Origin: Whitmania pigra
Lineage: Eukaryota > Annelida > Clitellata > Hirudinida > Haemopidae
Assembly (NCBI GenBank): GCA_021613335.1
Contig: JAJTWR010000021.1
Span: 2,438,001-2,502,000 of the forward strand
Direction: 5' to 3'
Length of the DNA: 64,000 nt
A program made the translations under genes and the position numbers. Under the pieces are notes generated by a model. The model saw nothing but the letters and a program-made list of their open reading frames with translations. It ran no database searches and was not told the origin of the DNA. Numbering within the stretch: position 1 is the first letter of the stretch; each line of letters starts with the position of its first letter. Below are positions 46,113 through 58,090 of this stretch, piece after piece.

Positions 46113-46469
46113 CTGGCGACATTAATTCATTGGTCAAGTGCAATTACATGGCCTTTGCTTTCACCAAAATTGAGCCTCGAATTAATGTTGAAGGAGTCTC
46201 AGAATTCCAAACCTGGTGGCATGGGAGAGGGACTAGTCAATAGTCTGCGATGTCACCATCGTTTCTGATACGGCCCCGTTGGACGAAGAACAAAGTCTAA
46301 AAATATGACGACATTCTCTTTGGATGACAAATAACCGTCCAAGTGGGATTCCCTTTCCGCAGGTTCTTGTGACAGTTTGCAACTGGAGAGGAGTGATCTC
46401 TTCAAAATCGTAATCCTCTTTGTTAGGCCTCGGCTTCTCCAGAAGCACGTGAATGAACTTATCGACAAC
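46113..46469 (-). other. Unidentified open frame interrupted by a transposon
   Basis: The minus-strand frame 46496-46233 (HVLLEKPRPNKEDYDFEEIT, PLQLQTVTRTCGKGIPLGRL) is open and has ordinary-looking composition. It would continue past the Merlin-like insertion: without the insert, 47060-47037 joins to 46469 in one strand. I do not recognise the peptide; it could be an old coding sequence of unknown type. Confidence 0.3.
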
Positions 46470-47028
46470 GGATCTTTTCCAGATAAGCCCCGCCAAAAAG
46501 TTAACCCCGCCACCAAAAAAAAGATTATAAAACAGAGGATATGAAATTTGTACTTTTAGTTTTTATTGAAGAGGGTGAAATTGAAACATGTCATTAATAA
46601 TTTCCATGAAAAGGTCCATATTTCTGTAAGATCGGTGTGTGCCGCATTGGCGCTTATTCTGCTTCTTGTAGACGTGCCACAAAGATTCGATGGTTTGTGT
46701 GAGAGCTCCACTCGTTGTTTTCTGTATGATTAACCGTTTGATGATTATAAAGTTGAAAGTGTCATCTGGTGACCATTGTTGCATAAACGTTGCTGATGGA
46801 TCACTCCGTGGCTTTGCAAAAAACGTATTGCCGTCTCCTTGTCGTGAAAGAGAGTCGAAAGTTCATTTCAGGTTTTAGGTCCGAAAGTAGAAAATATTTG
46901 CACAAAATGGGCATAGAGGTGGATAAGGAGTCGTTTTTATGGCATGCATTTAAATATTCAAATGTCCAGACATCAGAAATTTGGTGCGTGCATGAAATTA
47001 AAGTGGCGGGGCTTATCTGGAAAAGATC
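46470..47028 (-). mobile_element. Merlin-like (IS1016-type) DNA transposon, deleted
   Basis: Perfect inverted ends of 24 bp (left GATCTTTTCCAGATAAGCCC and four more bases from 46471; the right end is its exact complement up to 47028). A 9-bp duplication ATCGACAAC lies at 46461-46469 and 47029-47037. Merlin elements make 8-9 bp duplications. The minus-strand frame 46784-46563 reads TTSGALTQTIESLWHVYKKQ, close to the C-terminal catalytic block of ISXO2/IS1016-like transposases (TGAHTQ.IE..W), where the last acidic residue of the triad is the E in QTIE. Only the C-terminal fifth of a transposase is present. Confidence 0.82.
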
Positions 47029-47289
47029 ATCGACAACAGCTCTCTCTGGTTCTTACCTGATGTGGAAGCATCACAAGCGAAAAACTCAAAAATGATGGCG
47101 GAAAGGAGTTGGATTGTAGCGAGGACATTTATTATGTATTGTACGGATTGTTTTTCTAAATGTCGATGGTGCTTTGGCTTGCGCGTTATGTCACGGGGCC
47201 CAGAATGGGAACTTAAAATATTCGTTGTTTTTTTTATATCGTCTGTGATCGAGTTTAAATATTTGTTTGGCTGAGAAAACAAACGTAAA

Positions 47290-47463
<174 letters not shown>

Positions 47464-48271
47464 GTTTATCTATACAGCCCATAAGCACAAGTTTTATTCC
47501 TAAAACGAGGTTTTATTGGATTATCACATATATATCGTGTTTACGAAAAAAACATATTAATTTTAAAAAATTAAACCATGCGATACCCCAATAGATAATA
47601 ACATAGAAATTAACTTGACACGTTTCTATGTTGACATCCATAAATTTGATGCTGCGATATTTTGCTGCTAGTTTGTAAAAGATCGGTTTCATAATTTCAC
47701 AATGGTTGCACCTGTCAAGATGATATTATTTAATGTCAAAAACACTTTCTGTTGTATTTGTAAGTTGAATTTGAAAGCAGACAACTCGCAACAAGGCAGA
47801 ATAACGTTTAATATAGCTGAAAAGAAACGCACTTGAAACTGAACTCCAAACAATAAAACTCCACTCGAATTAGGAACAACGCAACAAAACTAAACCAGGT
47901 CAAAGTTCAGAAACTAGAAAATAGGCGCGGACAATACTTTCCGTTGATGAAAAATTTAATTATAAAAAGAACATTGATGAATGGCTGAGCAATTGAAGTA
48001 AACTAAATTTGACTGACCAAGTGGCAAAAAATTTTACAACGATAAATCCATTCGATAATTCTTGAATGGTTTTAATAAAACTTTCGTCACTCTCTATTAT
48101 GAAAACATTTCTTCGGTGTTGCGGCATCGTAAAGTTTTGTTTAGAAGTGACGTCGGAGATTCATTAGACGATTTATTTTCAAATGTTAATCATGTCACGT
48201 AATCTAATAACCTTATTAAATTTATTAAATTTGATACTCTAGAATTATCCCAAATTGATAAAAGAGACTCT
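47464..48271. other. No gene seen
   Basis: AT-rich spacer between the microsatellite and the GC-rich left end of the DUF4806 unit. Confidence 0.45.
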
Positions 48272-50849
48272 CCCAGCAAACACCGCCAGGTGGGGACCGT
48301 GCGGTCTGAAGGCGGGTTGCCCAGTTTGCCCAGTTCAGCGGGTTACGTCCGGGCAAAGTCTCGGGATAGGTACGGGACCCATAGGGGGAAAGAAACTCAT
48401 TAATATGCCAAAGAGCCTACAAGGGTCCCGAGCATAGCCCAGTGGCTTATCCCTGCCGGAAAATAATGTGTATATGTATAAAATAAATTTTATTCATAAT
48501 TAATGATATTTCTATAATGTAAACATTTAGTGAATCCTTGCAATTACTCTGTTTGTAAAATTGTTTAGTTATGTATAACTAGTTTCATTATATACAACAG
48601 CGCGGGTAAAATTGGATTCATTGTTGATTTGTTACCGAATTCAACGGTACAAGCGCTCTCAGTCGAACGAGTTGAATGCCGAAAAAGTGAGTTAATCAAC
48701 TTAATAATTGCATTTTTGGCACATTTGGTTTAGGAAGAAGATTAAGCAACGATAAAACTTTCTGCAACATGAGTTTATCGCCATACGTTTCAGAGAGAAC
48801 TAAAAGACGTCAATTAGCTAGACGAGAAATTATGAATCAGTTGAAAACTGATGCTTATGTTAACGTTGAGCATATTCCTTCATGCTCCAATACGGATGTA
48901 AATAATGTTTCTAGTTTTAGAAATTTAGTCGATACCGTAAGCCAGAGAGTATTAGAGTCAGTTGACGATGAATTACATCGACAATTTGATGAGGATACGT
49001 GGTCTATTCGTTTCCAAAATTCAGAAGAAGAAATGGGTTTGGAAGATCTAAATCATTATTCAGAAGAAGAAAGGGATTTGGAAGATCCAAATCATGAAAC
49101 TGATGAGTTTAACATAACTGAAGAGCTTGCTCGTTGGGCTGTGTCTAATAATATCTGTCATAGAGCCACAACAGACTTATTGAAAGTTCTTAAGCATGTT
49201 ATTCCTGATTTGCCAAATGATTCTAGAACTCTTCTTGGAACCAATAAGACTATAAAATGCACAACTTTGGCTGGAGGGGACTAAATGAAATATAGTTTGT
49301 AAATAATATAACAAAATGTGTATTGCTTTTCATGATTCAGATGATGTTATGGATGCCAGAGCAAAGACAAAATTGGCTGAAGAGACATCGAACATCTATT
49401 CTGAAACTGATGTCATTGAAAAAAAAAGAAGAAAGTATACAAGACTGATATATTCCTAATGGTGTGCAATACTGGATTTTTTTTAACAATATTTTTTACA
49501 GAGCAAAAAGGAGGATAGATTCAAGTAGTGATGAAGTTGTTTCATTGAAACTGCGGTATGACCATTCGAACATATTGCAAATATTATATGTTTTAAAATT
49601 TGTTTTTTAACTTGTTATATGTTATCTGTTTAGCTAATTGCAATTTTAAATTATTCAGAAAACCAAAGGATGTCCAAATAAATAAGCCAATTCCTCCTTC
49701 AAAAGAAGTGTTTTGGGTCCACCATTCTCCTTCATTTCGATCTCATTCACCTCAATCACATCACTCAGAATTACCTCATCCCTCTCCCCAAGTATTAACA
49801 TCTAACACCCTTGGTGAGCTAGACTTGTTATGATAATTGTTATTGACAATTAAATTCATATTCATTCTTGATATATTGCTTCAAAACAGATTTGGATAAG
49901 GCTATTAGGCTCTTAATAGCAAATACAGAGATGATTAAGAGATCTCTTGATATGATTGCAAAGAGCTTGCAAAACAATATGGTTACTAATGCTGAAATTC
50001 CGGAAGGAATTAGTTTGCCAATTCAGAGTGATTGCAAATTTGCAATTTAAGGGATGTTGGAATTAAAAACCAATTGGTTGGTATAAAATCAACATTTTAA
50101 AAATTAGTTTAATGACTCTAATTCTCAATTCAGATTTCTGCTCTGGCAGGCTTATGAAGCATTTGCTGACCGATGAAATGAGTCGAAAGTGCAATTTGTT
50201 GGGACAGCATGGCAAAAAGGCTTTTCGACAAGCCGAAATGTTTAATATTGTGTTTGGTTAGTCAACTGGTTTCCTTTTTCTAACTTTGTTGATTAACACT
50301 TTGGTTTGATGCTACTATAAATTGAATTTTAATTTAACTTAATTATAGAGTAATGATAAGACTAGCAGTATTATTAATCTTTTCATCTGGAAAATTTTAG
50401 GGTTAGTTCAAAGGAACCCAAGCACTTCAGCTGCACCCAGCCAAGATTGTGAGTTGGAACTTCGCAAGTGGTTTGGAAATGCCAGAGACAGAGGAGCTGG
50501 CAGTCGGAAAAGAATTAATTTAATTAATAACAGCTGAATTTTTTCAATAAACTTGATGTAATCCAAAAATTTGTATTCTTCAGTCTTACATATATTGTTG
50601 GGAAACTTGTCATTAATGATGTAGGGATTGGGCTGGGCAACCCGTGCTTAATGATGCCGGGCAACTAATGCGGGGCCCGTGTGGTGCCCACAGACACAAA
50701 CCAGCGGGAACCCGGTGGGCTGCCCGAGTAGGACCCGTGCCACGGGACCCGACTGGTGCCCGCGGCCAAACCCGGCATGGCCCCGCTGGGCTGCCGAATC
50801 GGGCCCCGCTTTTCTTCCCGCGTGGGACCCGGTCGGGTTGCTTGCTGGG
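48272..50849 (+). mobile_element. Putative mobile unit around the DUF4806-type gene
   Basis: The gene at 48769-50537 is bracketed by two GC-rich blocks in AT-rich DNA. The left (48272-48460) begins CCCAGCAAACACCGCCAGGT. The right (50625-50849), read inward, begins CCCAGCAAGCAACCCGACCG. Both contain GGGTTGCCCAG-like and GGGACCC-like words (CGGGTTGCCCAGTTTGCCCA on the left; CACGGGTTGCCCAGCCCAAT inward on the right). This looks like imperfect terminal inverted repeats with repetitive subterminal DNA. I found no target duplication and no second gene resembling a transposase, so mobility is inferred. Confidence 0.45.
48769..50537 (+). pseudogene. DUF4806-type gene, intron-containing, with a stop and a frameshift
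   Basis: Exon 1 (from 48769) encodes about 171 residues. An acidic middle is followed by ITEELARWAVSNNICHRATT and KVLKHVIPDLPNDSRTLLGT, a block typical of an amplified invertebrate protein family whose C-terminus is DUF4806. Exons 49341-49434, 49502-49555, 49659-49813, 49890-50080, 50134-50256 and 50401-50537 keep phase across every junction. The last three carry the DUF4806-like region: LRDVGIKNQLV, MKHLLTDEMSRKCNLLGQHG, KKAFRQAEMFNIVFG, LELRKWFGNARDRGAG. Damage: exon 1 runs into TAA at 49282 and I see no clean splice from it to 49341. In the 49890-50080 exon the frame shifts by one base near 50040. The function of the family is unknown to me. The gene lies inside a possible mobile unit (48272-50849). 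Confidence 0.75.
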
Positions 50850-52185
50850 TTAGTACATTTGTTGTACTTGGGTATTTATACTTAAATCCTTTCACGATTA
50901 AGTACACGAATACTTGAGTATTCGGCATCACTGAATAAGACCATAAATTCAAATATTCCAACCTGCTTGCAACCTTTTCACATGGCCTAAAAAGGTAGTT
51001 TTGATGAATATATACCAATAATTTATCAAATCAAAATAAAATTTAGTAAAAGTATGTAAGAGCAAAATTTAATAAATTCTAAATGTTGCTTTGACAAGTT
51101 CAATATTCAGGAGTTATGTTAATAAATAAAGGGTGCTAACAACTTTGTTACATGCATTTTAGGCCGATGTTACCGATTAAAATATTTTAAGCAAATCAAA
51201 TCAGACAATCTTTATGATGGTGTAAGTTTGAATCACAGGAAATCAATACCACAACCATTTCCTTTTCTGTCTCATTCTCGCTTAATCCAGAATTTGCAAA
51301 GTACCTCCCTCCCATATGTGGTTTTATGAACCGGATAGTCCAACTTCCTACTCATTCTATCAAAGCTGAAAGCAGCTAATTGGGTGTTGGAATTAGAGTT
51401 CAACCTAAAATCCTTAATTAGCATTAAACATGTATAAATACCCATAATAATTTATATTTTTTCGTAATAAATTAAGTAATTAATTACCATGGTTGGGTCT
51501 TGAAGACAACCAGACATGTCTCTTAGATTCGCTATTAATGATGATTTATAGCGCGTGATTATGCACATTTGGTTATTTGTTTAAGCTAACCAATGTTTTT
51601 TCTCAATTCTGTGGAGGGATTTAGGATAATCATTACTAGTTTAAGAACTATCTAATTAATCATCTTGTAGGCGTGGACCGACCTTTTTCTAGTGAATTTT
51701 GATTGGATATTATTTTGCTAGAACTTAGTGATATATAATTCCAACATGTAAAAATAGGAGCTCGAGAAGAGCTGCGGTATGATAGTTAAAGTGATGGTAG
51801 GATGCGGTTGCTGTAGTTGTCATCGAGAAAGCTAGTAGATTTTTTTTATTGTTCCTTGTTTCTGATGAAGAACTTTAGTTGGCAACTACCTGTTGTGGAC
51901 TTTGAGTGAAGAACGAAAAATTAATCTTATTGAGTAGATGAGAGCTAGTTCACCAGAACTCGTTCCCTCGCTCAGCGATCCTTATGGAATTATTAGGTTT
52001 CATTCACAAACGTCTAAGATATCGACAGCATCAGCATCATCCATTGTCTAATACAATAACTTATGATAGCTTATTGCATTCAGTTCCTCAGTGCCTCACA
52101 TGTGAAAGAATGTGGTCATTCATAGTGAAGTCATCAAACTTTTTCAAAAGTACAAAATCTGAAACAGAAGCTATAAAAATGTATG
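50850..52185. other. Intergenic spacer downstream of RCE1, no gene seen
   Basis: AT-rich DNA between the GC-rich repeat end and the RCE1 stop codon. The RCE1 3' UTR on the minus strand must begin at 52185. I found no convincing gene; a 74-codon plus-strand frame at 51984-52208 overlaps the RCE1 end and is a shadow. Confidence 0.45.
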
Positions 52186-55164
52186 TTATTTTGTCACTGC
52201 ATGTGTGATTGTTAGGGGATGTAACAATAAGCACCACGAAATAAATCCAAAAATGTAAGACAATATGAGTTTCATTTTCATTTTGCCAGTACTCAGAATT
52301 ACTTCATTAATATCAGGGAAACCCATATGATTGCAGAACATATGTGCAATTATGCAAGGTAATATACTGCCTAAATGAATTAAAAAAAAAATTTAAATTA
52401 AATTTTTGAAAAATCAATATGTTGAAATTACCAGTCCTGATGAATAGAAAGGCTGAGTATATCCCAAAGATAGTTGTGTACATAAATTGAAAACCTAAAC
52501 AGCAAAAACAAAACTGATTAATTAAAACAAATTCATACTTTGACAAAGCTAAAATGCAGATACATCCTTTTCATCAAGACATCATTATAATGATACAACA
52601 TACAAAAAAGATATATATATATATATGAATTCAAAAACTTATACATTCAATTACAGGGACAAGAAGCACTTTTAAATAATCACCTGATCGATAAAATGCA
52701 AAAATCAATTTATTTCCCTCCTTTATTGATTCGTAAATGTGGTGGAAATGAGCCAATCCAAAAAATAGTGGGCATAGGAAAATGGAGACAAGGCATCCAA
52801 AAGATGGCAACAAAACTGGAAGCATGCATGCTCTGTAAACTATTTCTTCTGTGATAGGTCCCTAAATTGTAAATATTATCTTTGAACAATATATGATTAT
52901 CATTGTTATTATCATTAAAAGCCTTTATTAGAATATATTAATTAGGGCTGAGGATTTAATCAATAAATTGTTAAAATTTCTATAATTGATTGATATGTAT
53001 TTTTTCAATTTGTTTTAATTTTAATGTTCTTTGTTTTGTTTACTTGCCTTTCCCTCATATTACCATTGTTATTTAGTTAGAATGTGATCGATGATGGCAA
53101 GTACCAAAAATAACGTGGCCGTTACGGATCTCTGCGGAAAGTTGACCAAGTTGGAATATGTGTGTATTACAAATAATAATAAATTAATTTATAATTAATT
53201 TAGTTTAATTTATTAAAATAAATTTGATTAACTGATCAAGAAAATTTTAATTGTTCGCAGCAGTGATATTTCCATTAATGGTAATCAAAATAGGAATTAT
53301 TTTTTATCGAGTTTTATTATCGAATAATTTTAATGGAAATTAAAATTTGGGAATGGAATTAGGAATAGGAATGGAAATTGGCTGAAAAAAATGGAAATAG
53401 AATGAGAAGTAGAATTTATTTTGCAAAATGGAATTATAATGAGAAATAGGAATTATTCTGAAGCCAATTTGGTTTAACCCATGGTTAACTTAGTTAAAAA
53501 ATAATAATATGTTTGAATTTTCCAATCTTTTATTTATGCTAACTTATTTCAGTCAACTACCAGTACATTGATAGAACCCTTTGCCATTCAAACGAATCCA
53601 GATTGTCTCTCTTGAGTTTAATTCCATTTATATTGAACCTTGAGTGCCATCTGCAGCCGCACACATCTGCCAAGACATCAACCTCAAGCATGCTGCATGA
53701 TCTTCGTTGTCGGTTTGCCACACTTCTCGACTCAAATACTGACAACTTTAATCCAATTCCAGCATCGGCATGTTTGCTTGATCCGACAATGGCACAAGCA
53801 ATTATGTCACCTGAATAGTAAATTGTATGAGTTAGCCCAGGACTTATTGTTAACTCAAGCTCCTCAGGCCTACATGGAGCTCTGCGGCATAATGACCATA
53901 GGACGCAACCGAATGCAACAGTCCTTGGAGACGAGAACCTTTCTCAAACTAAATTCATTTTGTTAGATTTTTTGCTCTGTGACTGCATGCTTTGGTTAAC
54001 TGTTGCAATAAATGTTTCACAATTCTGATGTTAGCTACTGTATATTAGTGGTAATTGTAGCATTAGTTTAAGTATGCTTTTATAATCATTTCCACTTTTG
54101 AAAAGGCTGGAATGGAAAACAAAAATATTGAAAATGGAATTGGAATAGGAACAGAAATTATAAATTATTTCAGCAATGGTAATTAGAATTAAATGGAAAT
54201 CTTTAGAAGTTTGAATGGAATTAGAATAGAAATAGAAATTATTTGGCAAATAATAATGGAATTATAATTGTAATGGAAATTATTTGGCAAATGGAAATAA
54301 CACTGGTTCGCAGCCCCAGTATTAACTAATGAAAGCAAATTCAACATTTACCATAATGTGATCTCTGACCCACGTGAGACTTTTCAAATTATTTTGCCAG
54401 TAAGAAATGTCTGCAAATATTTAAGATGCCATTATGAACTGAAACATTATGATAAATATATTTACCACAAACCACTATAAACAGAAAAAGAACCATTATA
54501 GTAACTTTGAACAATTGGTCCAAAGAATAAAATCTGAAAGAAAGTATGTATAATAAAATGCTTTTATTTGTAAAAATGTAGAAAAATAATTCGCAAGACC
54601 AATGTCAACAACAATGGAGACAGTATTGTATTGATGGTACTTGATAAGGTGAATCCCAACAACATATGCACAGGAAGTCCCTAAAAATTATGATCAAATA
54701 TGCTTTCAAAGATATGATTATGTATTACTAGGCAATAAGTAGAATAACCTCATTGCTTTCTTCACAGCAAGCCCAGAATACAAAAAGAGAAAATATACAG
54801 GCCAGAGAAGCTCTAATGAATCTTAGCCGTACAGTATCAGGGTGGTTGCGACTACAAATATTCAATATATATTAATCGTTTTATTTCAAGAATTCTTAGT
54901 GAACTCCATTTTGAGCTTCAAATAAACTCAAACGTAATGTTGCTCGCTCCTTTATGAGATTATAAATAAACTCATTGACGTGAAATAAAAACTTTAGCTA
55001 TTGCAAAAGTTATAAAAAACACTAAAAGATATTTTGACATACCCAAGCTTATTGTTTGCTCCAACGTAGAGAAAAACGACATACATAGATGCAAGTGAGA
55101 AACAGTATGCGAGTGACTTGACTGGAGACAAATTTAAAGCTACATTCTCCAAGTTTGGAAACAT
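52186..55164 (-). CDS. RCE1: CAAX prenyl protease 2 (Ras converting enzyme 1)
   Basis: RCE1 is the ER-membrane endoprotease that removes the last three residues of farnesylated or geranylgeranylated CAAX proteins such as Ras. Eight exons, 852 bases, 283 residues plus stop, phases consistent: 55164-55043, 54851-54749, 54680-54600, 54533-54473, 54410-54352, 52861-52684, 52494-52432, 52370-52186. The catalytic glutamate pair and arginine are in GPITEEIVYRACMLPVLLPS; the first histidine block is CPLFFGLAHFHHIYESI; the second is GSILPCIIAHMFCNHMGFPD, all intact. Membrane helices include LAYCFSLASMYVVFLYVGA and TIFGIYSAFLFIRTG. The tail LLLHPLT matches the family. It is shorter than the vertebrate enzyme, mainly at the N-terminus. 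The ATG at 55164 was chosen because the first helix follows soon after; an upstream ATG at 55224 remains possible. Intron 5 holds a complete hAT insertion. Confidence 0.96.
53261..54305 (+). mobile_element. hAT element in RCE1 intron 5
   Basis: 1045 bp, ends CAGTGATATTTCCATTAATG and (read inward) CAGTGTTATTTCCATTTGCC; perfect 8-bp duplications GTTCGCAG (53253-53260 and 54306-54313). Inside on the plus strand are hAT BED-type transposase C-terminal blocks in shifted frames: SMLHDLRCRFATLLDSNT, NFNPIPASACLLDPTMAQAI, then TIGRNRMQQSLETRTFLKLN. The zinc finger and catalytic core are deleted. Both subterminal regions are built from degenerate GGAAT/GGAAAT words (AATGGAAATTGGCTG, AATGGAATTATAATG), which may be transposase-binding repeats. 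Its insertion is antisense to RCE1 and clear of the splice sites. Confidence 0.92.
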
Positions 55165-55942
55165 TCTAACTTGCACAAAATCTTTGCCTCTAAAAAAAAA
55201 AACTATAAACTGTAAAACATTCACAGCATAAACATTTCTCGTCGCTCACCAAAGCAACTCACATTGCCACGCATAAAAGTAAACTTGGGTTTAATAAATA
55301 TAGATTAAAGAACAAGACTCTTGCTGAAGAGCGGAGATGGTAAGTACACTAATTGCATGCAAATATTTATGAGCTTTAAATGGCATGCAAAAATTTATTT
55401 TCATCAAGGGTTCCGAGTCCTACCGGTGAAACAACGCGATGCTTATGCGGGGTTTCTTCCACTAGATCTGGGTTTTGTTTTTGAAATGTTGGACACAACT
55501 TGGGATCCTGGGTTTTTTTTTTAACAAATTTTCGGGGGTAAAAATAATATTCTTTCAGATTCTTGGTTTATCTCTTCAATAAAAAGCCTTCATAGCTAAC
55601 GTCCTCCTTTTCCGCCGTCTTTTTCCAAAATCAAGAAATAATAATAATAATTTTTAACATGTTATCTTCTAGACAAGAATTATGTTCCCTCGGGATACAT
55701 CGTGAATTTGTGAATTTTTAATGTATTTTGGTTCAGAATTTTGTTAAGAAATAAACAAATTCAAAACCCTTTAAAAATGTACTTGTAAAGAACTTGTTCA
55801 TAATCATCGGTACTTGAACCTAAGTACTTCTACTTGTACTTGAGCACATGGTACCACGTCTGGTTCCAGCTCCATGATATCTGTTAAAAAATGAATCTTA
55901 CGCATACGCAAACCCCTTTTTATCTATTTTGGATGGCCCAAA
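55165..55942. other. Upstream region of RCE1, no gene seen
   Basis: Contains the RCE1 5' UTR and promoter on the minus strand, not further resolvable by eye. A short block TACTTGTACTTGAGCAC near 55820-55845 resembles a decayed repeat. No coding exon found. Confidence 0.4.
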
Positions 55943-57079
55943 CAGGGACGCCCCTTGAGGGGGGCAAACTGCCCCCCCCCCCCACTTGGAACAGACTGAA
56001 ATAAGTTGGGAAAATTAGGATTCAAAATTTAAATGCATATTATAATAATTCCTACAAATTTAGGATTTAAAGTTACAACAAATATTTAAAATGAAATAAT
56101 GTCAACAGACAATCTCTCTTAGTATTAAATTAAATTCGCCATTGGTTGGATATTTCGTTGTCTTGGTGATTTTGTTTACTTTCATAAATTGTTGTTAACC
56201 GTTATTTGAAAGTTTGAGTTTTTTGATACGATAACTACTTGTTATAATAAACGCTTAATTGGTAGTAATAACAAATATTACTATAGTTTAATAAGTCTAA
56301 TCAACAAGTTGTTATTACAATTCCGCAGTAATTATCAGTAAATAGCACATCTTATGGCTCGTTATAATCCTTGTTTAAAAGGAGGGTTTGAGGACGTTAT
56401 GCTGAAACCTTATCATGTTTCATATCTGAGGCATAGATCGCAAAATGAATTTGTTTAATTAACTGTGAACACGCTCAAAAGTAAAATCGTTAAAGAAATT
56501 ACTGACAATTAGTTCTACACTGTGACGGCGGATCCAGCACCAGGTAGTTCGAGGAAAGACATGTTGACTATTGTAATCCGTTTCGTCAATCAGGAAGGAA
56601 TTGCAAATGAAAGACTCTTGCAAATAACCGAAATAGCTGACAAGACTGGCGCTGGAATAGGAAAGAGTATAGTCAGTTGCTTGCAAGGCAATGCCGTTGA
56701 TACTGACAATCTTTCTTTTCAATCGTATGATTTTGCTGCTTCAATGTCGGGAGAGTTTAAAGGAGCTCAACAGAAAGTATCTGAGTTGGTTGGCCATTTT
56801 ACAAGCGGATACAAACACTAGTGAAGATTTTCTTACTACTAGTGAAGAAGTCGTATTTTTGTGTGAAAGATAGATGTTTTTTAATACTTTTGAGACATTG
56901 CACACATATTTTAATGTACCATGACTCTTGTCTGTTAAATTTTATCAAAGTTTTGAGTTGGTCATAATAGTTGTTGTTAGCGAACAATAAATATTGACAA
57001 AATATTAAGAAAACATTTTTTGGAGTTGGGAAAAATTGTCCTTTATGCCCCCCACTATTTTGCTTTCTGTACGTCCCTG
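55943..57079 (+). mobile_element. hAT-like element with a DUF4371 transposase fragment
   Basis: Left end CAGGGACGCCCCTTGAGGGG and right end, read inward, CAGGGACGTACAGAAAGC share CAGGGACG. Both have a nearby G/C homopolymer run and a TTGGGAAAA/TTGGGAAAAAT word. Flanking 8-mers (GGCCCAAA and GTCACAGG) do not match, so the boundaries are provisional. The plus-strand frame 56522-56821 encodes SRKDMLTIVIRFVNQEGIAN, ADKTGAGIGKSIVSCLQ, SYDFAASMSGEFKGAQQKVS. That is the DUF4371 part of ZMYM1-like hAT transposases, where the first catalytic aspartate is the D in YDFAASM (family GYDGA+NM). Same superfamily as 21435-22665, which has the other end of such a protein. Confidence 0.72.
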
Positions 57080-57235
57080 GTCACAGGAACTCCAAGTTGC
57101 GAGGCAGGAGAAAAGACACCTCGATTAGTCGCGCCAAGAAGTCCATAAATTTTCTCTTGACGCGTGAATGATATTAGAAAGTGGCCTTCAATAAACCGGA
57201 AGAAAAGGGCAGTAGTGAGTATTTACCCGAAAGGA

Positions 57236-57375
57236 CACCTATCTGATCAGCGGGTGAGACCCGCCCCGAAGAGTGTAAGGAGTTTTCAAGGACCGAAATG
57301 CTCGAAGAATTCCGTCGGGGCTCGACAAGAGTTATAAATCTCAGCAGCATGAGTTCCGTCCAGTAAAGTACTGTA
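57236..57375 (+). repeat. RLE retrotransposon 3' UTR fragment
   Basis: ATCTGATCAGCGGGTGAGAC, AGAGTGTAAGGAGTTTTCAA, GACCGAAATGCTCGAAGAAT and GGGCTCGACAAGAGTT match the end block at 6170-6300 with moderate divergence. No coding part remains. Confidence 0.55.
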
Positions 57376-58090
57376 AAAGTCCTAAGGACAGTTTGGCCAT
57401 TCCTCAAGGGTGTCCACTCCTTATAACTGTCTGCTCTTCAGGACCCATCAATAAAATTCAAAGAAACACAGTATTTAGACTTTGTATTTTTATTTGAAAC
57501 AAGTCAATTATTGTTGTCAGTCTAGCAAATTTTGCGTTTATTATTGCTGGTTTTCACATAGCAAAATATTTTTAACAAATGCGGACAGTTTTCATAATTC
57601 TTCATTGCCCGTATGAGTTGACAAATCAGTAATCTTCGCATAGTCCAGAGCGATATTATCAAAAATATTTCATTTGGTTTTAAATATATTTGCGACAGAT
57701 ATTTGCGAAAATACTGAAATTTATGAGTTTTTTTGCGGCCTGTCGTAATACTAATTCTATGCAAAAAAATTTGGTAAAATCTGCGCTTAATTCTTGATCA
57801 AAGTGATAAAAATTACGTGCTATATTCTTTAAGTATATTTTATATTTCTTCTAAAGTTGAGCTTTGTGATATATTTTAAAGTTACGTTATTGGAAGAACT
57901 GGACTGCCGTAATATTTATTCTAGCGCTGTGTATATAAAATGAAAAACTTTTTAATCCAATATAATAACTATGTTATAATTGTAACTGTAATTTTAATAA
58001 AATTACTAATTGTTAACAATTTTAATAAAACAATTTTTATAAACATGAACATAGAAAAACCAGCCCATAGGTGCTGCCCGAGACGACGCC

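Noticed and set aside
50644..51018. Overlapping open frames on both strands in GC-rich DNA
   Set aside because: They arise from repetitive GGGACC/GGGCCC words in the right end of the DUF4806 unit; no family resemblance.
55935..57087. Target duplication for the DUF4371 hAT-like element
   Set aside because: Flanking 8-mers differ (GGCCCAAA versus GTCACAGG); boundaries therefore left provisional.
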